From assembly GCA_015680905.1 (NCBI GenBank), contig CM027381.1, positions 50,782,501 to 50,846,500 of the forward strand: a DNA stretch of 64,000 bases. Reading direction: 5' to 3'. The notes under the pieces are model-generated. The model did not search any database. It was not told where the DNA came from and saw only the letters and a program-made list of their open reading frames with translations. Of this stretch, positions 46,732 to 59,185 are shown piece by piece. Within the stretch, counting starts at the first letter, position 1; each line of letters starts with the position of its first letter. Position numbers and translations under genes: made by a program. This DNA is from Coptis chinensis. Taxonomy: Eukaryota > Streptophyta > Magnoliopsida > Ranunculales > Ranunculaceae.

Positions 46732-47720
46732 GATAATGGAGTAATCTCGGAGAGAGTTAGACAGAGAGAAAGAGAGAGAGTGAGAATGGTGTTTCTCCTT
46801 ATCTCTCTCTCTCTGTCCGTCTCTCTCACGAGAAGTACTACCAACCAAGCAACCATGAAGACGTACCTCTCTAATAACTTGTGAGTTTCTCTCTCTCTCT
46901 CATCTTTAAGAATTCTTAATTTCCTTATCAAGGTGCATGTATAGTCTCTATATAATGCATGTCTAATCATGCATCCCTATATAACAATCACAAGTAATTT
47001 TTCTGTGTTAATTTGGTTAATTAGCTCTGGTTCATCTCTTTCAACTTGATATGTGATATGATACTGATAGTGTAGAGAAGTTGGTCTCTCTCTCTTTCTC
47101 ATGGATCGGACTTGAATATTATATGGGGCAATGCTTGTTGTGGTACTGTTTGTGCTGGATTTTTTTGTATCTTTTGTTTCGTTTATTATGCAGGCTTTTT
47201 TTTTCCAGGTAGTTAGGTCTTCGATCGTGAATTGAACTTAGATCAGATTTAACATTTGAAGTCTATGTCTTCAGTGGAGGAGCCATACACCTATTCCAAG
47301 TTTTTTAAGTAATATATAATGTATTATATGTCAGGAAATTGTGCTAATGATACATTGATAAAGTTGTTAATGTTGGAAACTTGGAATATAATGATTTCTT
47401 TGTAATTTTTATTCCTTTTGTCCAGAGAAACCTTCCAAGTACCTAGCTTCAAACATGTGCTGAAATAAGCCACAACATAATGCTCTTCGACACCAATTAA
47501 TTTCCTATAGATGGAGCCTTCATAATCATACTTACTTTGGGTCAGATTGAATCTGGGATATGTTATGCTCTTCCTGAGCTTTACCTCCAAGTATTTTTTT
47601 TTTTTGAAACAGATAATAGGGTTAGGCATACCTATTAAAAAAGAAGACGACGCCTCCTCGACATCGTATAACTTCGAAAGCACGCCATGCCTCAAGTTCG
47701 ATGCTTGATTTCGCACCGTC
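46732..47720. other. Intergenic, GA/CT-rich at the left
   Basis: GA-rich then CT-rich microsatellite-like DNA at 46745-46905. A 130-codon minus frame at 47324-47716 has no recognised domain. Nothing else is seen. Confidence 0.45.
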
Positions 47721-47739
47721 TGTTTCTAAAACTGTATAG

Positions 47740-47905
47740 ATCTTTGTTATTTGTTTCTATTTTCCTATTAACATGTATAGTAAGGATTGATATCAATCTT
47801 AGGAACTTGTAATCTCTATATAAACCATTGTATGAGACCTAGAAATAAATCAAGTAAATATTCTCTCAAATCAATCTCTCTCTCTAATTTATCATGGTAT
47901 CAGCC
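47740..47905 (+). repeat. Copia LTR 3' part and primer binding site
   Basis: TCTATATAAACC (TATA-like, about 47815-47826) and GAAATAAATC (polyA-like) lie just before TGGTATCAGCC at 47895-47905, the initiator-Met tRNA primer site of plant copia elements. The left LTR border could not be fixed; no second LTR is present because the element is broken at 49897. Confidence 0.6.
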
Positions 47906-47916
47906 TAATTTCGATC

Positions 47917-49897
47917 CAAACCCTAGCCCTAACCGCTCTAACCTTCCGCCTCCTCTACACCACTCAGATAGTCCCACGGCTATTCTCGTCTCTCCCCTGT
48001 TATCCGGTGACAATTATCCGACTTGGTTATGGTCTATCTCTAGAGCCCTTCGAGCAAAAAATAAGTTTGGTTTTGTCGATGGCTCTGTCACACCTCCCAA
48101 TACTCCCAAAGAAAAATCTAAGTGGTCGCGATGTGATGACCTCGTTGCTTCATGGATTCTCAATTCTGTTACTCTAGATATCCATGGAAGCATCCTCTAT
48201 GCCGACTCTGCATCCAAAATCTGGAAAGATCTAGGTGACCATTTTTCACAAACTAATGCACCCAAGGTCTTTCAACTGAAGGATTCCGTCACTCTTCTCA
48301 AACAAGACAATTGTCCAGTATCTGTTTACTTCACTTTACTTAAATCCTTATGGGATGAATTAAGTTCTTTGTCTACTATGTCTGCTTGACTTGTGGTCAT
48401 GCATCTATTTTTGCCAAAGAGGTTGAAGATGGTCGCTCTATGAAATTCATGCAAGACCTAGATGCTCGTTTTCAATCCATTCGCAATCAAATTCTCTTAA
48501 TGGATCCGACAGGAAGAGAAGCAACAAGAGATTCATGTACTCTCTCTTCCTTCTGCTCCAGACGATGTTGCCCTAAGTACCCACTTTCAAAAGACCAACT
48601 GGGCTTCTTCTTCGAAATCAAGCTCGTCTAAACCTCCGCAACACAACACTGGTTCGTAATAGCCTCGAGCGCGCGTGCCCTCAGATATAGGGCAACCAGA
48701 GTTGGACATTATATTGGTACATGTTACAAACTGCACGGTTATCCCCCCAAGCCTGCTCAAGCCAATTCGGTTGCTACGGACTCCAATTCTCCTGTTTTCT
48801 CCACAGAACAATACAACCAACTTCTCAGTTTGCTTGATTCAGGTAGCACCACTTCACAAGCAAACCTGACATGTATTTCTCTCTCGTGTTTTTCTAAATC
48901 CATATGGATCATTGACTCTGGTGCTACCAATCATGTTTGTTCATCATTACATCTGTTTTCTCATTATCATACTTGTTTAACACATTCTACTCTTAAACTT
49001 CCGGATGGAACAGATCATTTAATTACTCATGTTTGTAGTGTTATTCTCTCTCCTCTATTGTGTCTTGACAACGTTCTATTTGTTCTCACTTTTTATTTTA
49101 ACTTGCTTTCCATTAGTGAACTAGTCAAGTCTCACCCTATCTCTATCACGTTCACTAATGATTCTTGCCTTTTTCAGGACCAATTATCGAAGAAGAAGAT
49201 TGGATTGGTCCGGCTTAATGGGGGTCTCTACCATCTCTAACTAGCTTCCGTTTGCTCATCCCACAACTCCACCACCAATAATTTATGGCATTATCGCTTA
49301 GGACATCTCTCTTCCACGCCTTTGCAGATTTTAGCTAAGCAGTTTCCTTTCATTTCTTGTTCCAATAATGCTACTTGCAATATATGTTCGCAAGCTAAGC
49401 AAACACGTTATATTTTTCTCATAGTTCAATAAAAACTATTAGACCTTTTCAAATGATTCATTGTGACATTTGGGGTCCATTTCATTTACCATCCTATTTT
49501 AATGCTCGTTTTTTCTTAACTATTGTCGATGATTTTAGTCGTGCTATATGGATTTATCTTATGACTGTCAAATCTGAAACTGTCATGCATTTACAATCTT
49601 TTTTTGTCATGGTTCATACTCAATTTCATTCTACAATATATTCACTCATATCTGGCCATAGCAACATTGATGACCATTTTCATGAAATCCAAGTCCTTCC
49701 AAATTTATATCCCATAACATGCAACAATTTTTTTCCAAACATGGGGTTATCCACCAATGTAGTTGCGTTGCTACTCTCCAACAAAACGTTGTTGTTGAAA
49801 GAAAACATCATCACTTACTCAACGTTGCACGAGCATTATGTTTTCAAGCTCATCTCCCATTATCCTTCTGGGGTGAATGCATTCTCACCGCAGGCTA
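47917..49897 (+). pseudogene. Ty1/copia gag-pol fragment
   Basis: Gag (about 47917-48640) has LLSGDNYPTWLWSISRALRAKNK, IWKDLGDHFSQTNAPKVFQLK and FMQDLDARFQSIRNQILLMDP, with frame changes at 48387 and about 48510. A zinc-knuckle remnant (CYKLHGYPP) lies near 48724. The protease motif IDSGATNHVC starts near 48911. The pre-integrase segment (LWHYRLGHLS..C..C) is near 49284-49395. The integrase core (IHCDIWGPF, FLTIVDDFSRAIW) starts near 49456, with a frameshift near 49735. The element stops at 49897, where another LTR begins; reverse transcriptase and RNase H are absent from the window. The order gag-protease-integrase is that of copia. Confidence 0.85.
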
Positions 49898-51061
49898 TGT
49901 AAAACCCCAAAATTTAAATTTGCTACTGTTGGGCCATGTTTTATATTGGGCCGAACTTTAATTACATTGGGTCTTATGTGTGGACCTTGTGCTATATTTT
50001 TGTGTTGAGTTAGGTGCGATCCAGACACCCAAGTGAAGTTATTGGGAAAATATAAAAATTGGGGATTCTCGAGACCAGCTCTCGAGATGTAGAGGGAGAG
50101 AAAGATTAAGGGTTTTGGAGATCGATAAAAGCTCTTGGCTTGGAAATTCAAAGTGACTTAGAGGGGAAAAAGGAAAGCTAACTTGGGGAAATCCATGCTA
50201 ACCTATTCTATGATCTATTATTTGGTTGCTCTTGGAGAATCGGTATGCAAGGGTCAGGCTATTTAATTGGTAATAAGACTAAGGGAGTATAAGAAGAAAC
50301 CCGGTTAATGGTCAATCCTTTATATTCTATTAATTCCTTTTATTTGTTAGGAGTAGGAATATATATATGAATATATGATCCGTTAGATCTCGAAATTTAT
50401 TAGTTGTCGGAGATGATTTAAGTTATTGTTGTTTCAATCTATTATGTATTACCTCGTTGTCATTCTATTGACATTCATGACTAGCTTGGTTTGTATTGGT
50501 GAATGAATTGTTACGTGTACAGTTTAGATGAGCATTGTATGATAGTATCGAAATGGTGAGTTCTAGTATTGAACTGTCGAGCTCTAAAGGAAGAACTACG
50601 TATGGCTTGATCTCTGAAAGGGTACGTAGGCAGCCACCTAGCACAGGTGCTTCCGTAGGCAGCCACCTGGCACAGCCACCCCGTAGAGTTCTTTGTTTCT
50701 GATGTTTGATCGTTGTTTTATTTTCTAACTATATATGTTAGAGCGTGCTTAGTGTGATATGTTTAATATTGGGTCCTCACGTATTTTGCTTGGAAGAACT
50801 GAGATTAAGTGATTCAGGTTTAATGTTGTGCATTATGTTATTTGGTTCTGAATAGGCAGGATGAGAAATGGGCGAGAGTAAGTTTTACTATAACTTAGAT
50901 ATTTATCGCTATGAGTGTCATTAATTCTAGTTGTGTTTGTGTCCACCCAGTTTCTATATTAGATATATCTTTATTTGTTTAGTTTGTTTAACCGATATTA
51001 GTTTGGTACTCAAGTGATCTGGCACTTGGCAAAACGCTTTAGTATCTTTCTCTTTTGTATA
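49898..51061 (+). repeat. Gypsy-type LTR inserted in the copia element
   Basis: Begins TGTAAAACCCCAAAATTT at the point where copia integrase is cut. GGGTACGTAGGCAGCCACC near 50619, with a partial second copy at about 50652, is the R-U5 word seen in other gypsy LTRs here. It is itself interrupted by Tat-2 at 51062, so its right end is outside the visible part. Confidence 0.6.
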
Positions 51062-52237
51062 TGTTCCGACCCCCACAAATGAGGCCCAATAAAAGCCCAA
51101 TTCAATATAAAGCCCACGCTCAAAGTCCATGCTACAAAAAAGCCCACGCTCAGAGCTTATCTACAAAAAAACCCACGCTCAAAGCCCACGCTCAGAGCCC
51201 ATGCTCAAAGCTTATTTACCAAAAAGCCCACGCTCAGAGCCCATACTCAAAGCTTATTTACCAAAAATCCCACGCTCAGAGCCCATGCTCAGAGCTTATC
51301 TACAATAAAGCCCACGCTCAGAGCCCATGCTCAAAGCGTACATACCTACACAACTTCGTCCACATTCAAGAAACAACTTCCACCAACTTCATCCCATGAT
51401 TGGGCCGGTTCTCCCCCAGTTCTCAACTTCATCCCACGATGACAACCGGTGTCCGCTTAGTTCTCCAACTTCATCCCACGGTGACACGGCTATCCATGAA
51501 GTTCTCAACTTTATCCCACAAGTTGACGGTGTCCATGCCGGTTTCTCAACTTCATCCCACGAAGCCGACAAATGATTCTCGACTTCATCCCACGGTGACG
51601 GTTGTCCCGCCAATTCTTCAACTTCATCCCACGAAATGACGGTTGTCCCGCCAGTTCTCTAACTTCATCCCATCGAACCGGCGGTTGTCCCGCCACTCTC
51701 CAACTTCATCCCATGATTGAGCAGTTCTCCCGGTTCTCCAACTTCATCCCACGGTGATAGTTGTCCCCGCCAGTTCTCTAACTTCATCCCACGAAGCCGA
51801 CAATTTGTCCCCGCCCGGATTCTCAACTTCATCCCACGAAGTGACGATTTGTCCGTCGATTTTCCAACTTCATCCCACGAGTTGGCCGGTTGTCCGCCGG
51901 TTCTCTAACTTCATCCCATCGGCCCGACGGTTGTCCGCCAGACTCTCAACTTCATCCCATGATTGGAAAGTTCTCCTGCCAGTTCTCCAACTTCATCCCA
52001 TGATTGGAATATTGGAGAACGAGGAAGTAACTATCACCAATCCTACCTATAAAATCCAACCTTCGTCATTTTTCCAGAACTACGCATCGAGACTTGATCC
52101 CAAGCAATACATTTGGGTATGTAGGCAACTTCAAAACCGAAGTCCAGTCTCATCTTTTCCCAACCACCATCTCCACCATCTCCAAAAACATTGCCGACCA
52201 CCTCAACTAGTGTGTTTTAGCAAATCTTGCTGAAACA
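51062..52237 (+). repeat. Tat-2 5' LTR made of two tandem arrays
   Basis: Starts TGTTCCGACCCCCACAAATG and ends TTGCTGAAACA. 51100-51335 repeats CCCACGCTCAGAGCCCATGC-type units. 51385-52010 repeats a unit of about 40-55 bp built on CAACTTCATCCCACGA, about 14 times. The long open frames on both strands here are products of the repeats, not genes. GGGTATGTAGGCAACTTC near 52114 marks the R-U5 part. Confidence 0.85.
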
Positions 52238-52241
52238 TATT

Positions 52242-52256
52242 TGGCGCCGTCTGTGG
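52242..52256 (+). other. Tat-2 primer binding site
   Basis: TGGCGCCGTCTGTGG, identical to the Tat-1 site, four bases after the LTR end. Confidence 0.8.
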
Positions 52257-52290
52257 TCCTACCCTCAACCATAAAACAAAAGTTACGTCA

Positions 52291-54484
52291 ATGGCTTCTC
52301 GAAAAACAAACAACGGTGAAAGTATCCCTTTTACGCACAAGTTCAAACATTCAGATTCACTGGCGGGAATTCACTTTCCAAGTCCGATGGTCCTAGGCCA
52401 TCTGCGACTGAGAGAGTGGGTATTCATGTATCCGATCCATCAACTCAGGTAGACTGTCGTCTCCGACAATTGGAGAGCAAGAATAACAATCTGAAGAAAC
52501 AGCTGCGTCAACCTCTTGAAGATGAATCAGGGTCCACGGCAAAAAGTGTTTGGGATCGTTTGAACACTACAGCATCTCTGTCAAAGACTCCGAGTACAAA
52601 CTCCGCGCAAGAGAAGAGGTCGCGAAGTAAACATGAAAGGCCGTGCAAGCGAGAATGTGCAACGCCGAAAGCCTACACTTTCCAGTGTAATCGTAAGCGA
52701 ATCCACAAACTCCTCTACCGACCTTGATGCCGACCACCCTGTGAGGGATCACCAACTCACAAAAGATCTCATGATGAAAACCGGTTTTGCCGATTCGAAC
52801 CGTACCAAGGGAGATCGGCAAAATATCTATATAGGTCGGCAAGATAGACTACCCAACTAACGAAAAACCAATGAAGTTCCAACCCCAAGCTCTAGAAGGG
52901 GTAGGCAAGCCACTGCAAGTCCTCGTCGCAATAGCAGTATGCGCCGATCTCGACAGTAGCACTATTCACCAAGCAGTTCCAGTTCACAACCTAGTCGCTC
53001 AAGTTGTAGTCCCAATCCAAGAGCTCATTGTCGGCCAAAGTATGTTGACAATGGTAGCCATGGAGATGGAGACTCACTTGCATCAGGTCAAGAAAATGGT
53101 TGTGGAGATCCGACACTCGTCAGTATTCTCCGATGTTCACCATAGGAGACGAAGGAACCAAACTTCTCTCGGCTCGGTCACCTTCACTGCATGGGCCGGT
53201 CAACGAGAACTCACTCCACCTCCTCCTCGAAGAAATCTTGGCCAAAAACGTCCACAGTTCGGTCGTGACCATCGTCAAGAGAATGTTCCATTTTCTCGAG
53301 CGATGTCTCCACGAAAATGATCTTGAAGGCGTTAATTAATGATAATAAGTCCGCGAGAAAACAAAATCACGAAATCTTGCTATAGAGAGTGGTATCGATT
53401 CTCCCTTCTCTCTCGAATCAAACAACCGTTCATCATAAGGACTTGGCGGCCGAAATGAAAAGTATGATGAGATTGATGGAGATCCTTTGATGCATCTTGT
53501 TAATTACAGAAACAAGATGATTTTATGGACTTTCAACGATGCTCTTCTTTGCAAGTTATTCCCGTCCACACTCATTGGAATTGAGTCGATGAGATGGTTT
53601 AACATGCTTCCAGAAAGATCCATCCACAATTTTACTGGCCTTGCATATAAGTTTGCCGAGCATTTTCGTCACAATTGGAAAGAACAAAAAAATATTGATT
53701 CTCTATTCAGTATAAAACAACAAAAGGACGAAAAGCTCAGTAAGTTTGTTGCGAGATTTCGAAAAGTGACTGTTGAAATTCCCGATGCATCTAATATTCT
53801 TGTCATTTATGCTTTCAAGGAAGGCATTAATTATGACAGATACGGCGTTTACAACTCTATAGTAAAAGACGTCCCAACAACTCGTTATGAACTTTTTGCT
53901 CGAACTCAACAGTTCATTCGAGTTAAAGATGATGCATCAGCACGAGTTCACAGAGATAGGGATCGAATAAGCAAGTCGCAAGAACAGAGTCAATAAACAA
54001 CCGATCAAAAGTCCAAGAGTGATGGTAGGCCACAACAATGGAATGGCAAAGAACAAAAGAAACTTCCCGAGTTAAAGCTTACCACCCTCAACGAAGTATC
54101 ATTATCTATGAGAAGATTAAGGGAAAGAATATCTTATCTCCACCTTTTCCTCTCTCAGAAGATACCAAGGCTACACGTGACAAATCACTGTGGTGCAAAT
54201 TCCATGATGATTTTGGTCATGAAATTGAACAATGCCGATCTCTAAGGGGTAGAATTCAAGGTTTGATCGAGAAAGGTATGCTTCAGGATTATGTGTTGTG
54301 TAAAACGAAACAAGCTTTAGTCGCGACCGCACACAATGTAATCAAAGTCGGTCATGCCAGAGTTGATTCAATGTCTAACACCCAGCGCAAGAATTTTAAT
54401 CACTCCAAGATCACTGATCTCAGCCACCACTATGTTTATAGTGGATATGATTTTCTCCACGGTATGGGATGCGGAGACTTATGA
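52291..54484 (+). pseudogene. gag: Tat-2 gag
   Basis: Start ATG at 52291 (MASRKTNNGE). The N-terminal part is shattered by frameshifts between 52460 and 53480. The gag core is at 53487-53996 (LCKLFPSTLIGIESMRWFNMLPERS, FRHNW, KQQKDEKLSKFVARF) and the CxFHxxxGHxxEQC zinc motif is near 54190-54240. Collinear with Tat-1 gag. Confidence 0.75.
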
Positions 54485-54563
54485 AGAAGGACCTCTGTTG
54501 GACCGACAATCGATCGATAAGAGTGCACCATCCTCATTATGATCTTTGTTGTAATACAAGCTT

Positions 54564-55016
54564 TTGTTGGAATTCATCGTGTGCGAGAAAAATCATGATC
54601 GATCTGGTAGTTCGACAAGTGTGATCTACAAGCGTTGTTACAAAGGACTCAATCTCCCCGAGAAAATGATAGTTCCCGATCCAAATCCAATCATAGGCTT
54701 CGATGGGACAGTAGCAAAATCAATTGGTAGATGCTCTCTTTCGGTGACATTAATGAACAAAGAAGTTACAATTGATTTTCTTCTCATGGATTGTAACTCC
54801 TCCTACAATGTCATTATGGGAAGAGATTGGATCCACTCAATGGGAGCTGTCGTTTCTACTTTCCATCAGGCTATCAAGTTCTGGTGTGATGGTATGGTAT
54901 GCAAAGTTAGAAGTGATCAGATAGCAGCTTTGAAGTGCCATGAGTCTGTACTCGAAGATTATAAAGATTCGGAAGTCAAGGGCAACACCATCCTAAATGT
55001 CGATGGGGTAAAATAG
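54564..55016 (+). pseudogene. Tat-2 aspartic protease with damaged active site
   Basis: Matches the Tat-1 protease along its length (NPIIGFDGT, MNKEVTIDFLLMDCNSSYNVIMGRDWIH). Where Tat-1 has DTGSS this copy reads HDRSGSS, so the catalytic triplet is disrupted. Confidence 0.75.
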
Positions 55017-55181
55017 CAATTACAAAATTCCATTGGCCGGGTAAACGCTATGGAGTAGCGTTTAGGTGGCCCCCCGACCATCGACAGGCTCCTCGAAGTA
55101 CAGATCGGCAACAAGGAAGAAGAAACCACTTTTATTTATGCGGAAATTTCAAAGAAGGAACAGGATGAACTCATTGAGCTT

Positions 55182-56480
55182 TTGAAGAAAAATTACACAG
55201 TGTTTGCGAGGACAGTTGAACAAATGCCTGGGATTGATCCTTCACTTGCATGTCACAGGCTGGATATTGACAAAACACAAAAGCCAGTGCGTCAAAAGCC
55301 TCGCCGAATGGCTCCCAATCGAAAGCTCAAAGTAAAAGAAGAGATCGACAAACTTCTAAGTGTTAATTTTATTAGGCCTGTACTATATCCGAAATAGATA
55401 TCCAATGTAGTAGCAGTCCCTAAGAAAAATGGGAAACTTAGAATCTGTGTTGATTTTACTGATATCAATAAAAAATGTCCTGTTCACCCGTATCCCTTGC
55501 CTCGTATTTCTAAAATGGTTGATGCCACTTCAGGGTTTAAACGAATTTCTTTTATGGATGCCTCAATGGGATTTTATCAAATTGCATTAGCTGAAGATGA
55601 ACAAGAACTTACAACTTTCATAACAGACCAAGGCTTATTTTGCTATAAGGTAATGCCTTTCGGTCTAAAAAATGCACCGGCAACATATCAGAAATTCATA
55701 AATACATCATTTTCAGACTTCCTAGGCAAGTTTATGGAAGCTTATATTGACGATATGGTCATCAAGTCGCATGAAAAGTCTTCTCACCTTCATCACTTGC
55801 AAAAATTCTTTGATCGGCTTGTGCATATTCGAATACATCTAAATCCAACAAAATGCGCATTTGGGTTAGCATCGGGTAAATTTCTTATGACCAAACGAGG
55901 CATTGAAGCTAATCCTGATCAAATCCGTGTAATTACCGAAATGCCCTCGCCAAAAACAAAGAAGCAGATCCAGCAACTTACGTGTAGGATAGCCGCTTTG
56001 GGTAGATTTATCTCAAAATATTCAGATTGGCTCCACCCTTTTTTTCAAGCCATTAAGGGATCCCCACAATGGACAGATGAGTGTGACGTAGCTTTTCAGA
56101 AAATGAAAGAATACCTAGTACAGCCGCCAATTCTTGCTAGTCCGACCACCGGACAAACAATTGGCATTTATTTGGCGGCATCGAAATAGGCGTGAGTGCC
56201 GCCTCTTATTCATTGATGATGAAAATGAACAACCAATTTTTCTTCATAAGTAAGACCCTTACGACTCGGAAGCAAAGGTATTCCGATTGAGAAAATAGCT
56301 CTCTCACTTGTCCATAGTGCACTAAGATTGAAGCCTTATTTCTAAGGGCGTATCATCAATGTCTACACTGAATACCCCTTGAGAAAAGTTCTTCAAAATG
56401 CTGATTCGAGCAGATTAGCAGAATGGGAAACATATTTGAGTGCCTACGAGATTATCTACAAAGCCCAATCATCTGAGAAA
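55182..56480 (+). pseudogene. Tat-2 reverse transcriptase and RNase H
   Basis: QKPRRMAPNRKLKVKEEID, then a stop at 55395, CVDFTDINKKCP, FMDASMGFYQIALAEDEQELTTFITDQG, the YIDDM catalytic box near 55745 and the thumb region to about 56189. The RNase H part (56190-56480) has several frame changes; LRKVLQNADSSRLAEWETYLSAYEI survives. Confidence 0.85.
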
Positions 56481-56599
56481 GGTCACGCAATGGCATCACT
56501 TATGGTCGATTTTCCTGTCGATGACATACCGACCATGGAAGAGCAGTTTGAGGAACCTCCTCCTAATCCACAACAAGGATTGGCTGATCCATACACAAG

Positions 56600-57080
56600 T
56601 TTTATGGATTCTACACACGGACGGTTCCAAGAACAAATCAGGTTCAGGTCTTGGTTGTGTTTTGATCCGACTTGATGGCGAGAAAATTGAAAAATCTGTT
56701 CGCCTCGGATTTTGCGCATCAAACAATGAAGCTGAATATGAAGCGGTTCTTTATGCAATGCGAACAACACTTGACCTGGGGGGCGACAAAGATCAAGTTA
56801 TTCACTGACTCAAAGCTTGTTGCGAATCAATTTGGCGGATCATTTGTTGCTCGAAATGATAGGATGGCTGCATATGTCCGAAAAATGCATGAGCTATCCA
56901 TTCATTTCAAATCCATTGCAGTTCACCAACGCTCTCGCAATGATAATCGTCACACCGATGCCTTAGCATATCTCTCTGCCGCAGTTGATGTTAACAATGA
57001 AAGAAAAATCTATATTGATTTCCAACATTTTCCAAGCATAACTGTTATAGAAGAAAATGTTCAAAACTTATATATTGCTC
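56600..57080 (+). pseudogene. Tat-2 second (archaeal-type) RNase H
   Basis: HTDGSKNKSGSGLGC near 56617, NNEAEYEAVLYAM near 56722 and FTDSKLVANQ near 56803, in three frames because of indels, then RHTDALAYLS near 56950. Same position and motifs as in Tat-1. Confidence 0.8.
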
Positions 57081-57179
57081 ATCTATGCTATTTCCAAACG
57101 ACATCTCGGCATTTCGAATTCGAGCAAGTAAATGCCGTAACAACGAGGAAAAGAAAGAGAGAAGAGCTAGCTCAATTGG

Positions 57180-58640
57180 CCGGCACAAGTTCAGAATCTC
57201 ACTCAGAGGAAGCAGCTCAAGAAGATTTAGCCGACCATCAAGATTTGGCCGATCATCATTTTGAGAGTGATTCTCCACTCACACAAGATGTCGACCAAAG
57301 CAATGTTGATATGGAAGATGAGTCCCATGAAGCAGATAATTCTCCAGAAGTACCACATTTGGATCTCCAATCTATCGACGGTGATTCTTCACCAGATGAT
57401 TGGAGACCTACTTATTTAGAATTTCTGCAACATGGAACTCTACCTGAGGATTCCTCACTTTCCTACAAAATTAAGAGAGATGCCTGGAAATTTGTCATAA
57501 TTCCAAATTCTAAAGGCAAGCTCCTACTTTATAGGAAAGCAAACAACTTCAGTCCTCTTTTCATATGTCTTTCCAAAGATCAAGGTCATCTAGTTCTCGA
57601 AGAAATACACTTCGGACTTTGTGGAAACCATTCTGGGGGATGTAGTCTTGCACATAAAGCCATGACTCAAGGATACTGGTGGCCTAGCATGCAAAGACAC
57701 TTTCGGTGAATTTGCCTAAAAATGCATACCATGTCAAAACATGCAAATATGGGCAAACTCCCAAAGAACGGAACTCCACCCATTCTAAGCCCTTGGCTTT
57801 TTTGAAATGGGGCTTGGATATTGTGGGACCCTACCAAAGGCTCACGGAAGTGTAACGATTTTTATTGGTTGCGTGATTATTTCACTAAATGGGTAGAAGC
57901 TCAACCGCTTGTCAACATCTCAAAGAACGGATGTATGGCATTTCTTATGGAAAGACATCATTTGTCGCTTTGAATTCCATCTAACATCGTCTCGACAACG
58001 GTAAACAATTTGATACATAAGAAATTCACAAATTTTTTCACTAAAAATAAAAAGAGCATAATTTTTCCGCTCCATATTATCCACAAGCAAATGGACAAGC
58101 GAAGCAACCAATAAGGCGATTCTCGACTTTGAAGAAGAAGTTTAATGAAGCAAAAGGAAATTGGGTTAAAGAGTTACCCAAGAATGCTTTGGGCTTATCG
58201 CACCGGTCAAAGCATTCTACCAATCTTTCCCCTTTCAACCTAGCTTATGGCATGGATCGTCCTCCGATTTAATTAATTGCACCAACTACAAGGACAGAAG
58301 TGGTACTAACTGGAAACAATGATGTTGCTCTAACTTTGGTGGCAGACTCAATCGATAAAACTCGAGAAGAAGCTTTACAATGTCTAATAAAATATCAGGC
58401 AGACATGAAACGCGCCAAATATGATAGAAAGCTTAGCCTCCAAGAGTTTTGAACCGTAAGATCGGGTACTTAGCCAAAAACGAAGCTCATTGAATCCGGG
58501 AAGTTGTCGAGGAGAATTGGGAAGGACCGTTCATCATTGATAGGCCAAAGATCTAAAGGGTCTTATTTCCTTCGTAGAATCACTGGAGAAAAATTTGTCA
58601 AGCCATGGAATGCTTTTCATTTGAAAAAGTTTTATCGTTG
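57180..58640 (+). pseudogene. Tat-2 linker and integrase
   Basis: An acidic linker, DWRPTYLEFLQHGTLPED and IKRDAWKFV, then the HHCC zinc domain (CGNHSGGCSLAHKAMTQGYWWP) to a stop at 57707. The core (DYFTKWVEAQPL near 57880) and C-terminal part up to PWNAFHLKKFYR at 58640 are read only across many small indels. Much more decayed than in Tat-1. Confidence 0.8.
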
Positions 58641-58724
58641 AATGTTTTGTTCTTCATTCATTGTAATCATTTCATAATTCAATAAAGTTCGATCCATCTT
58701 TCGTTTTAACTAGGAATCAAATAC

Positions 58725-59185
58725 CCCAAATTTCATTACGTTATCATTACACTTACACTGTGGGGGTGACGACACCCCAAATTTAATTACGTTAGCATTA
58801 CACTATGGGGGCAGCGACACTCCAGATTTAATTACGTTATCATTACACTATGGGGGCGGCGACACCCCAAATTTCATTACGTTATCATTATACTATGGGA
58901 GTGGCGACACCCCAGATTTCATTACGTTATCATTACACTATGGGGGCGGCGACACCCCAGATTTAATTACGTTATCATTATACTATGGGGGCGGCGACAC
59001 CCCAAATTTCATTACGTTATCGTGGGGGCGGCGACCCCCCAAATTTCATTACGTTATCATTACACTATGGGGGCGGCGACACCCCAAATTTCATTATGTT
59101 ATCATTACACTTTGGGGGCGGCGACACCCCAAATTTTATTACGTTATTATTATGGGGGCGGCGACACCCCAATTATGTTATCCTT
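58725..59185 (+). repeat. 45-bp tandem array downstream of Tat-2 pol
   Basis: About ten units of 45 bp (some shortened to about 28-35) with consensus words ATTTCATTACGTTATCATT and ATGGGGGCGGCGACACCCC. It sits in the same position as the 44-bp array of Tat-1 but shares no sequence with it. Open frames across it are repeat artefacts. Confidence 0.9.

Noticed and set aside
51055-52233. Open frames on both strands in the Tat-2 5' LTR (and 62955-63854)
   Set aside because: Products of the LTR tandem arrays; they lie upstream of the primer site and differ between the two LTRs.
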